From: a virus
DNA length: 38,914 nucleotides
Direction: 5' to 3' (one strand)
IMG/VR virus record: IMGVR_UViG_3300025810_002202
Location: 1 to 38,914 of that record
This document shows positions 18,923-25,865 of the stretch, piece after piece (the first letter of the stretch is position 1; each line of letters begins with the position of its first letter). Below the pieces are notes generated by a model. The model was not told the DNA's origin. It made no database searches and saw only the letters and a list, made by a program, of their open reading frames with translations. The position numbers and the translations under genes are program-made.

Positions 18923-21851
18923 AGAAGTTCTTGGCAGCAACGAAGAAGTCATGCCCAGCAGTCAAAACCGTTGTTCCTGTTCCTAATACACCAGAATATT
19001 CTTTAATTATAAATTCAATATATCCGGGTTGACCGGTGATTTTATTACCACCGGGAAATACACCTTGTACTGCAACGGCAACAGAAATTTTAATATCGCC
19101 ATTCATCTGGAACCAAGCAGGAGTTGTATCGTCTTGTTCCCATTGAACATTAGTTACACCTGCTTCATTACCATTGAGCAAAGTTGATCCCTTATATAAA
19201 AATACTGTATCATAACTACCGAAATTTCCTTGTCCATCGCTGGATCGTGTCGTACTGGCCAATCTTGTTGTCTTAGCACTTGTTGTATAACAGTTCACCT
19301 GTATTTGATAATTGTCTCCAAAGTTAGACCCTTGTTGATTACTCCAGTTAGTATTTGCTCCACTCGTATCTAGTGCAGGAGTTTCGACATTAGTACTCAC
19401 GGTGCCAGAAGGTATTGCTGACTTCACAATAGTAGCATCGCCATTTCTAAACAAATTAATATCTTGATAAACAGTACCACCACCATTCATATTATCATGA
19501 CTATATTGAATATTAGTAGGATCGAATGCGAAAGTTGTAAGAGGAGCGCCAGTAGATGTATCTTGAATGAAGGTATTAAGTTGTCCTAAATTAGCACCAA
19601 GGCCGTTGTCTATTTTTATTACTTCAACTACATAAGATTCTGTTCCTTCGGTTGACGTATCATTTGAAAAAGTAGATGTCCATGAATGAGATTTATTTGA
19701 GGTATTAAAAGTTGAAAAAGTACTTGAACTAAATCCAGATGATATATCTGCTACACTCGCTGCCGCGGTAGCCGGAGAAACTATAGCGTAATTGTATCTT
19801 TTGTTAAAGGTTTGGGCATCTATGTATGCAGCAGGTGGCCCACCACTCATAGAAAAAGTATAAGTAATAGTGTCTCCTTCGTTTGGATTTCCACTTTTGT
19901 CATCAGTTAAACTGTATGTTGGTTCTTCATATATCGTAAGGGTATCAGATAGACTACCAGTCGAAACACCAAAATTGTCAGTAGCATCTAATGTAATTAT
20001 AACAGTTTCAGCTCCTTCGCCATTTCTTGTTCCGGGCCTTGGCAAAGTTCTAAGTTCAAGCTGTCCTATATTGTTTGCGACACTAATAGTTATAACGCCT
20101 GTAGTTGCAGAAGACCAAGGAGCGCTACTACGACGCGTCGAGTTTTGTCCACTATAAGTGCCACCGCCATTGGGCCCAAACCTATCAAGTACTTCCCAAT
20201 CAGACGTTGAAGATGTTCCTGAAATAGTATATCCTACTGTAGTATTAGCTGCAATGTTTGTAGTTGTAATAGTAAAAACAGTGCTGCTAGGCCATTGCCA
20301 AAAATTTCCTCCTAGATCAGTATAATTTTCAGTTCCTTCAACAATAGTATCGGTCGCCCAAGAAGCTGAATTATATACACCTTGTAGAGTACTTGAATCT
20401 ACGATATCACACGATCTTTGAGTAAGAGGAAGTCCAGTTGTAACACCATTGCTATCAGAGGAAGCGGTATTAATTAGTATTGTTTCGAGACCTTCAGTTG
20501 CATTGTCTGCCTGAGCTCTAATATAAAGGGCGCCACTATTACTTGTAATTGGAACTGCAATTGTCAGACTCGCCGGTTGTGCGTAATTAGTGCCATCAGT
20601 AGAAGTCAATAGATCTCCGACTGTAATACCTGTTCCAGAAAGAGTAACATCGAGTGTACCGTTTGTTAAAGCAGAGCCAGAAATCGTATACACACAAGTG
20701 TCACTTTCATTTTCCGTAATACTTGTAGTACTAACTAAACCTTGAGTGTATTGAGGTGTAGCAGAAGTATCATATATGATAATTGTGTCACTTCTATTTG
20801 CTGTAGTACCTGTAGAATTACCAAGACTATCAGTGCTATTTAATATAATTCTTAAGGTTTCATTACCTTCTGTATTATTGTCTGCAGTTGCTGTAAATGG
20901 GCCAACTGCGGCAGTACCACCGTTAATTGTAAGTGTTCCAGTTAAAGAAGTTAAACTAATATCTCCGACAGAAATGCCAACTCCATCAACGGTGTATCCA
21001 ACAGTTGTTCCATTCGGTACACCTTGCGTTGTTACTGTGAATGTTGCAGTGTCTGTTTCGTTTTCTCTAATGCCAGCGTTACTATTATATGTTGTTGTGA
21101 ATTGAACACTATATTCGGGCAAGCTAGTATCAGTAATGTCAACGATGTCAAACGTATCAAGTGCTGAAACTGAATTTCCTAAACTATCTATACCATTTAA
21201 ACTCATTTGAATCGTTTCTGTACCTTCAGCAGTAAAATCTGGAGTTGCAGTAAAAGAAAGAGCCGCTGCTTGAGAATTAATTGTTAACGTCCCAGTAAGA
21301 GGTACGCTGATATCACCGGCCGTAATACCTGTACCAAACATCGTATAATTAACAGTCGTTCCGTTTGGTACACCTATTGCGCTCAAATTATACGTTGCAG
21401 TATCTGTTCCGTTTTCTGTAATGCTATTAACATCAAAAGATCCAGAATATCCTGGCTTACTCGTATCGTTAAGAACTAACGTATCATTTAAAGAATTAGT
21501 TGGCTGGCCAGCACTATCAGCAGAATTAAGAGTAGCGGTAATCGTTTCAGCACCTTCAGTGGTAAGGTCTGCGGTTGCTGTGATCGTAAAGCTACCTGTT
21601 CCAGAGTTAATAGTAACAGTTGGTGTTAAGCTTGCAACCCCACTAATATCTCCAATAGTAACATTAGTACCAGATAATGTTACAACTACAGTCGTTCCAT
21701 TTGCTACTAAAGTAGGATTAGCGGTTATCGTAAAAGTCGCAGTCTGAGTGCCATCTTCATCAATTGAAGCAACATCCCACGATGCATTGGTATAAAATAT
21801 TGGAAGGTCGCCTGTGCCCGCAATATGATTATTATGAGGAAGCCAACTCAT
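18921..21851 (-). CDS. Calx-beta-repeat virion structural protein
   Basis: This 976-residue protein has six tandem beta-sandwich repeats of roughly 105-150 residues that look like Calx-beta domains. Each carries an acidic SITENGTDTATY-type opening, a GTTVxYTxxGTGIxxGDIS core and a TEGxETIxxxLN block, and ends in an xDTS or DSS linker. About 200 C-terminal residues are different (from FAFDPTNIQYSHDN to the end) and contain no recognised motif. Calx-beta proteins are common as fibres or decorations in marine myoviruses and as bacterial adhesion modules, where they bind calcium. The ATG lies three bases after the TAA of the preceding small gene and has no strong ribosome-binding site, so translation is probably coupled. 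Probably secreted in virions rather than exported: no signal peptide is visible. Confidence 0.7.
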   Translation of the reverse strand: MSWLPHNNHIAGTGDLPIFYTNASWDVASIDEDGTQTATFTITANPTLVANGTTVVVTLSGTNVTIGDISGVASLTPTVTINSGTGSFTITATADLTTEGAETITATLNSADSAGQPTNSLNDTLVLNDTSKPGYSGSFDVNSITENGTDTATYNLSAIGVPNGTTVNYTMFGTGITAGDISVPLTGTLTINSQAAALSFTATPDFTAEGTETIQMSLNGIDSLGNSVSALDTFDIVDITDTSLPEYSVQFTTTYNSNAGIRENETDTATFTVTTQGVPNGTTVGYTVDGVGISVGDISLTSLTGTLTINGGTAAVGPFTATADNNTEGNETLRIILNSTDSLGNSTGTTANRSDTIIIYDTSATPQYTQGLVSTTSITENESDTCVYTISGSALTNGTLDVTLSGTGITVGDLLTSTDGTNYAQPASLTIAVPITSNSGALYIRAQADNATEGLETILINTASSDSNGVTTGLPLTQRSCDIVDSSTLQGVYNSASWATDTIVEGTENYTDLGGNFWQWPSSTVFTITTTNIAANTTVGYTISGTSSTSDWEVLDRFGPNGGGTYSGQNSTRRSSAPWSSATTGVITISVANNIGQLELRTLPRPGTRNGEGAETVIITLDATDNFGVSTGSLSDTLTIYEEPTYSLTDDKSGNPNEGDTITYTFSMSGGPPAAYIDAQTFNKRYNYAIVSPATAAASVADISSGFSSSTFSTFNTSNKSHSWTSTFSNDTSTEGTESYVVEVIKIDNGLGANLGQLNTFIQDTSTGAPLTTFAFDPTNIQYSHDNMNGGGTVYQDINLFRNGDATIVKSAIPSGTVSTNVETPALDTSGANTNWSNQQGSNFGDNYQIQVNCYTTSAKTTRLASTTRSSDGQGNFGSYDTVFLYKGSTLLNGNEAGVTNVQWEQDDTTPAWFQMNGDIKISVAVAVQGVFPGGNKITGQPGYIEFIIKEYSGVLGTGTTVLTAGHDFFVAAKNF

Positions 21852-21854
21852 TCA

Positions 21855-22286
21855 TTAATAACCAGTTGCGGTTCCATACCATATGCCACCAATATCAGCA
21901 AAAGTAAGAACGATACGTTGTGAGGTGGCTAATTGAGAAAAAGTTGTAGCAGTACTTGCGCCATTCGGCCATAACACACTAGGGCTTGTAAATCCTGAAA
22001 TAGTAAAAAGACTTCCAGTCCTATTAATTGCAACGAGTGTACTATGTCCTGCGTAGTTACTCAAATTAATAGTACAATTTTGAGTTAATGTGACCGATAA
22101 TACAGGATATTCTGGATCAATGGTATATGCAGCACCGGGAGTCGCTGTGGCAGCAGTCCCTTTGAGATTAACGTAAGATGCAGACGATGTGCCAGTTGCC
22201 AACTCTCCAAGCTGAGGAAAAGCGGTATCCACGTTTCCAACTGTACTTACTATTTGATATGGCGTAGTGCCTACTTTAAATGCCAT
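21855..22286 (-). CDS. Small virion-like protein, function unknown
   Basis: The 143 residues are rich in Thr, Ser, Ala and Gly with beta-strand character, typical of phage fibre or decoration proteins. It starts MAFKVGTTPYQIVSTVG and includes QLGELATGTSSASYVNLKG, TQNCTINLSNYAGHSTLVAI and a C-terminal FADIGGIWYGTATGY. No catalytic motif is seen. It is the first gene after a perfect late promoter and is tightly coupled to the Calx-beta gene, so the two are likely co-expressed late structural proteins, perhaps partners. AGGA lies about ten bases before the ATG. Confidence 0.65.
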   Translation of the reverse strand: MAFKVGTTPYQIVSTVGNVDTAFPQLGELATGTSSASYVNLKGTAATATPGAAYTIDPEYPVLSVTLTQNCTINLSNYAGHSTLVAINRTGSLFTISGFTSPSVLWPNGASTATTFSQLATSQRIVLTFADIGGIWYGTATGY

Positions 22287-22320
22287 AAGAAAACTATCCT
22301 ATAAAAATATAATTTTCTAT

Positions 22321-22328
22321 TATTTATA
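22321..22328 (-). promoter_or_regulatory. T4-type late promoter for the Calx-beta operon
   Basis: An exact TATAAATA followed by ATAG on the minus strand, in the 49-base gap upstream of the small virion-like gene, 35 bases before its ATG. This is the only longer gap between the glycan cassette and the structural genes, consistent with a new transcription start. Confidence 0.72.
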
Positions 22329-22335
22329 AAGAACA

Positions 22336-22704
22336 TTAAGTGCGCGATATTCTTTCAATATCATTTTCCTCGCAAGCTTCTCCATATTGAATTTCTAAAA
22401 TTTTTACTATGTAGTTAGTGTTATTTCGTAATTGATGCCAATGACCAACAGGTATATCTAGCTTTTGATGTTTTGTCATTTCAATTGTTTTGAGCAAATC
22501 ACGATGAGAACCTATTAAAACGGTAGGATATCCTACGACTACAGTCCATTGTTCAGATCTTTGTCGATGTCTCTGTAAGCTAAGAGAACTTCTAGGATTT
22601 ACAACTAACTCTTTTACTTTAAATTCTGGATACTTTTCATACCCATGAAAATTATAATTTTCATAAAGAATTTTATAGTAACCCCAAGGTTTTTCAGTTA
22701 TCAT
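22336..22704 (-). CDS. ManC/PMI-type cupin (mannose-6-phosphate isomerase C-terminal-like)
   Basis: A stand-alone cupin of 122 residues related to the C-terminal isomerase domain of GDP-mannose pyrophosphorylase/phosphomannose isomerase. It shows EKPWGYYKILYE at the start, then FKVKELVVNPRSSLSLQRH followed by RQRSEQWTVVVG, and later DIPVGHWHQLRN. In the usual LSLQxHHHRxEHW block one His is kept, the position two residues on is Gln and the His after Glu is also Gln, so metal binding may be altered. I prefer ATG 22704, with TTTGGGAT upstream, over an earlier ATG at 22722. It overlaps the methyltransferase by 11 bases. Such proteins are frequent in phage and bacterial sugar-nucleotide clusters; catalytic activity is uncertain. 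Confidence 0.75.
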   Translation of the reverse strand: MITEKPWGYYKILYENYNFHGYEKYPEFKVKELVVNPRSSLSLQRHRQRSEQWTVVVGYPTVLIGSHRDLLKTIEMTKHQKLDIPVGHWHQLRNNTNYIVKILEIQYGEACEENDIERISRT

Positions 22705-23932
22705 AAAAATAATCCCAAACAAATACGGTTTCTTTTTCTGAAATCATTTCCTTTAAATTGTATTTAAGTGCTGTAGATCTATGCACATACCAATCTTCAT
22801 AAGGATAATTTTCATTCCAGAATGAAACATTAGGTACCAATAGTTTATAATCGTGCTTATAGAAAATTTCTCTCGCTGCATCTCGTCCTTCCTGACCAAG
22901 TCTATAGGCATCATGTTCGTAAGTAATAACGCCAAAAGTATGACTATTGAATGGAATTTGTTTTAATACGTCGAGTGAAGATTCATCACAATCAATTTGT
23001 AAATAATCAATTTTGTTTTCAAAGCTTAACATATCGAGAACATCTTTGAATTGAACTTTAGTAGCATCTAAACAAAGTGCAGTATTATTTCTTTCTAAAC
23101 TAAATTCATAACTTAGCGCTTTATTATTATCTATTGATACACCTTTCCATCCCAATTGTTCGAGAAGATATGTGTTATTATGTATAGTAGGATGACCAGA
23201 ACCAACTTCTAAATAAGTTCCGTTTTTCTTGCCATTAAGAACCGACAATACAAACATATCTTGAAAGTGCTTAGAATAATTGTTATTGATTGTTTCAATA
23301 CCATCAAAAGGAAACTTCCATTTTTTTGGATTTTCTTTTTTATAATAGATGTAATCTGGAATACCAACAACGTTATTTAGTTTATGGATAACATCATATT
23401 TAACTTCTTCTTTAACATCTTTCCAAAACGCCAACTCAAAAAATCTTTCTCGACTCGATTGTACTCCGTCAAGAAACCAATGTGAAATTGCTTCTTGTAC
23501 ATAAAACCAATCTTTACCGGGATATCCTATATCATAAGGATCATCTTCTGCAACGCCGTTTACACTTAATCCAAGACCAAGCTGTGCATGCATTAAACAT
23601 TCTTTCCATTGAGAACGTTGCTCATAATAACTTGCTAAAAAATAGTGACCTTCGGGCCTATTGGGTATTGTATTTACTGCATCTTGAAACATGCCTAAAA
23701 CTGTAAACATACGGTTACCTTGACGCCTATAACATTCTCCAGCAAGAATCATACACTTATATTGAAGTATCTTATCATCAGTTAAGTCAGCAGCCTTAAT
23801 ATACAAGCCAACGGCTGCAGCACCTTGTTTAAGGTTATCATACTCTTTTGCCAATTCAAAAATTGTATAAGGATCTTTAACGTTTTTTGCATGACGATTT
23901 AAAATTTCTTTTAATTGAGTAGTATCCATCAT
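22694..23932 (-). CDS. TPR-like repeat plus FkbM-type methyltransferase
   Basis: The 412 residues form two parts. Residues 1 to about 150 are helical and TPR-like (TIFELAKEYDNLKQGAAAVG, CMILAGECYRRQGN, and EGHYFLASYYEQRSQWKECL with MHAQLGLGL). From about residue 235 a class I methyltransferase begins with GTYLEVGSGHPTIHNNTYLL, then GWKGVSIDNN, LCLDATKVQFKDVL and a KIDYLQIDCDESSLDVL block equivalent to the FkbM second hallmark. TPR or helical repeats fused to sugar-modifying enzymes often hold the substrate or a partner. The start overlaps the preceding gene by an ATGA arrangement and the end overlaps the cupin gene, so the three genes form a coupled operon. Substrate unknown; the neighbours point to glycans. 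Confidence 0.78.
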   Translation of the reverse strand: MMDTTQLKEILNRHAKNVKDPYTIFELAKEYDNLKQGAAAVGLYIKAADLTDDKILQYKCMILAGECYRRQGNRMFTVLGMFQDAVNTIPNRPEGHYFLASYYEQRSQWKECLMHAQLGLGLSVNGVAEDDPYDIGYPGKDWFYVQEAISHWFLDGVQSSRERFFELAFWKDVKEEVKYDVIHKLNNVVGIPDYIYYKKENPKKWKFPFDGIETINNNYSKHFQDMFVLSVLNGKKNGTYLEVGSGHPTIHNNTYLLEQLGWKGVSIDNNKALSYEFSLERNNTALCLDATKVQFKDVLDMLSFENKIDYLQIDCDESSLDVLKQIPFNSHTFGVITYEHDAYRLGQEGRDAAREIFYKHDYKLLVPNVSFWNENYPYEDWYVHRSTALKYNLKEMISEKETVFVWDYFYDN

Positions 23933-24966
23933 GCATTCTCCAGCAATTCAGTAAACGTATCTTGAGGTATTTTTAAAACATAACAAGCATTATCTTGAAG
24001 ACCGAATGAAATAAGTGCATAACCTTTATGGAAAGCCAGGCCTGTTGTAAACTCAATTACAAATTCGTTACCTGTTGTTCTATTCGTTTGATAGCCAAAA
24101 AATGTAAACTCTCTTGATTTTTTAATAACATTCCAATCATTATCCCATATTAAAATACGATGAACATAATGGCCATCTTTTCTGCCAAACTGATCTTTAA
24201 ACAAATCTACTTCATGAACAAATGCCATTCTGTGTTCTGGTGTAATTCTTACTACTTGAGATCCTCCTCTGTGATCTCGTTTGACATCACTATCGCATTT
24301 TTCTTGATCAAGCTCTACAGTTTCAGTCGTTTGATCTTCAATATTATATTTTACAACTTCTGTAGGATTGCACCATTTAACAAAATGCCAAGGCATGTCT
24401 AGTATTGGCATCCAATTTTTTTCGCAATATGTTTTATCAGGCGGCGGAGCGGGAATTGGATTTCTTGAAATTTCTTTCCATTGGCCATCTACAAAATCAA
24501 TCTCAGCCATTTCCATTCTGCCGGTTCCTTTATCATCGTAGCAGTCTCTACGTACCCCGCAAAGGAATAAGCGATTGTCCCACTCAAACAATCTTCCATC
24601 TTCTAAACCAATGAAGGTCCATGTTGGTTCGCCAGTATCAAACGTCATGTCAATTCTACTAGCATGAAGTATATTCATATCATCATCAAGATGACACATC
24701 ACGTTATGAGTACGTAAAGTTACGTCATTTTCTGGATGAACGTATACTAAAGGACCCCACGTGTGATTAAACTTTTTGCCTTCACTATGATATAGCGTAT
24801 AGTTTACGTGGCGAATATTAACTAATGGAGTTCCATCTTTAATAAAGATAGAAGGATTCATTAATCCTGTTTCGTTAGTTAATTCTGGTGGAAGGATAAG
24901 AGGATGGATAGACCCACCTCTTTTGAGCGCCCACGGGACAAGCCCGTGTAAGTCCAACTCATGCAT
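23929..24966 (-). CDS. GH130-like five-bladed beta-propeller protein
   Basis: 345 residues with features of five-bladed propeller glycosidases or phosphorylases such as GH130. Visible features are LMNPSIFIKDGTPLVNIRHV, then FIGLEDGRLFEWDNRLFLCG with VRRD immediately after. The GLEDGR is placed like the conserved E-D-x-R of this superfamily. Further on come EKNWMPI, a HRGGSQVVRI block and EFTTGLAF with ISFGLQDNACYV. GH130 enzymes split beta-mannosides by phosphorolysis, but phage members may have another role, and I cannot confirm a catalytic acid. GGAG five bases before the ATG supports the start. It heads the glycan cassette with the methyltransferase and cupin and overlaps the next gene. 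Family assignment moderate; activity unproven. Confidence 0.55.
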   Translation of the reverse strand: MHELDLHGLVPWALKRGGSIHPLILPPELTNETGLMNPSIFIKDGTPLVNIRHVNYTLYHSEGKKFNHTWGPLVYVHPENDVTLRTHNVMCHLDDDMNILHASRIDMTFDTGEPTWTFIGLEDGRLFEWDNRLFLCGVRRDCYDDKGTGRMEMAEIDFVDGQWKEISRNPIPAPPPDKTYCEKNWMPILDMPWHFVKWCNPTEVVKYNIEDQTTETVELDQEKCDSDVKRDHRGGSQVVRITPEHRMAFVHEVDLFKDQFGRKDGHYVHRILIWDNDWNVIKKSREFTFFGYQTNRTTGNEFVIEFTTGLAFHKGYALISFGLQDNACYVLKIPQDTFTELLENA

Positions 24967-24992
24967 AAAAACTCCATTATAAAAATAAGTCA

Positions 24993-25011
24993 GTAGATAT
25001 TATATATCTAC
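24993..25011 (-). terminator. AT-rich hairpin after the small paralogue pair
   Basis: A perfect eight-base inverted repeat (GTAGATAT and ATATCTAC) with a three-base loop starts at the stop codon of the 113-residue gene and is followed by a T-rich stretch. The stem is AT-rich, so it may be a weak terminator, an RNA end-stabiliser or chance. Confidence 0.35.
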
Positions 25012-25349
25012 CAAGGCACGTTTCGAGTTTGCGTATCTCTTTTTCTTTGAGTGATTTTTCTTTCTATAACACCACGGGCTGTTTCAATTTCGCTCGTGTT
25101 ATTTGCGTTAAGCCATTCTAAAACTTTTTCTTCAGTAAGATTACCAAATAATACATACGTTGAATCATCAATGTCATTAGTATCTAACGTAGAAGTGCCG
25201 TACCACTTAGCGTCATGATTTTCTACTGAATCAACTCCTATCATTGTCCATTCTACTCTTACAACAACGCCAGCAAGATTAGTTCCTTGAACGCTAGTTA
25301 CATCGTCTGCAGTAACTAAAGATGTTATAGTAGTTGTGTAACTAATCAT
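25008..25349 (-). CDS. Small fibre-adjacent protein, paralogue 2
   Basis: 113 residues, function unrecognised. It begins MISYTTTITSLVTADD, has VRVEWTMIGVDSVENHDAKW and a conserved FGNLTEEKVLEWLNAN block, and ends with NVPW. The FxNLTExxVLxWL block, the short C-terminal PW and the opening W or E rich strand mirror its upstream neighbour, so they are diverged tandem paralogues. Small proteins of this pattern are widespread in marine T4-like phages next to fibre genes and are annotated only as a domain of unknown function; I recall the label DUF7936 but cannot verify it. GGTGAG precedes the ATG by about six bases, and the gene lies three bases after its paralogue. It could be a fibre-assembly or virion protein. 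Confidence 0.6.
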   Translation of the reverse strand: MISYTTTITSLVTADDVTSVQGTNLAGVVVRVEWTMIGVDSVENHDAKWYGTSTLDTNDIDDSTYVLFGNLTEEKVLEWLNANNTSEIETARGVIERKITQRKRDTQTRNVPW

Positions 25350-25352
25350 GTA

Positions 25353-25784
25353 TTACTCACCTGTTCCGTCTAAATCTTCCGGTGGTACTATAGGAGCGTC
25401 TGCAGGCATAGCCGGAGTAACCATCTCTTCTTCAGTTGCCCAAGGTAAAGATACATCTGCTACAACATTTTCAATTCCTTCGATTTGTTTAAGAATTTGT
25501 TCATCAATGTGTTCTTGATAAGCTGGCATTGCTGTAACATGATCTTGAATCCATTTTAAAACTTGCGCTTCTGTTAAATTTTCAAAAGGTGTGAATTCAC
25601 CTTCTGGAACATCAACTGATGTAAAAGGAGTAGCACCTTGAAACATACCTTCAGTACCGTTTTCATTTACGCCGACACAGTGCCAATATGTTTGTACTAC
25701 TGCTTTATCATGCGATACGCCTGTTTGGCTAATTTCGTTTTTAACCTGAAGGCTTTTAACAGCCCAGCGATAAGTAAGTGACAT
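25353..25784 (-). CDS. Small fibre-adjacent protein, paralogue 1
   Basis: 143 residues, function unrecognised. Key stretches are MSLTYRWAVKSLQVKNEISQ, VQTYWHCVGVNENGTEG, FTPFENLTEAQVLKWIQDHV, then a helical EEHIDEQILKQIEG-like stretch and a Pro-rich acidic tail. The FENLTEAQVLKW block matches the next gene's NLTEEKVLEW. The tail extends about 25 residues beyond the shared PW motif. GGAG lies ten bases before the ATG. It is the first gene after a tandem host-type and late promoter and follows the giant fibre gene, suggesting a fibre-related role such as assembly or tip protein. This is an inference from position only. Confidence 0.6.
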   Translation of the reverse strand: MSLTYRWAVKSLQVKNEISQTGVSHDKAVVQTYWHCVGVNENGTEGMFQGATPFTSVDVPEGEFTPFENLTEAQVLKWIQDHVTAMPAYQEHIDEQILKQIEGIENVVADVSLPWATEEEMVTPAMPADAPIVPPEDLDGTGE

Positions 25785-25813
25785 ATTATATTTTCTCCAT
25801 TAATATTAAAGTT

Positions 25814-25821
25814 TATTTATA
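25814..25821 (-). promoter_or_regulatory. T4-type late promoter before the paralogue pair
   Basis: An exact TATAAATA on the minus strand, 31-37 bases before the start of the first paralogue and 16 bases downstream of a sigma70-type promoter. The genes may therefore be expressed both early and late. Confidence 0.65.
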
Positions 25822-25836
25822 AGAACAGTGTAAACC

Positions 25837-25865
25837 ATTCTATACCATTTTTCTTAAAATGTCAA
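25837..25865 (-). promoter_or_regulatory. Sigma70-type promoter overlapping the giant fibre stop codon
   Basis: TTGACA (25860-25865), a 17-base spacer and TAGAAT (25837-25842) on the minus strand. The stop codon TGA of the giant fibre is part of the -35 box. The -10 has one mismatch. It should serve the small paralogues and glycan cassette. Confidence 0.7.
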
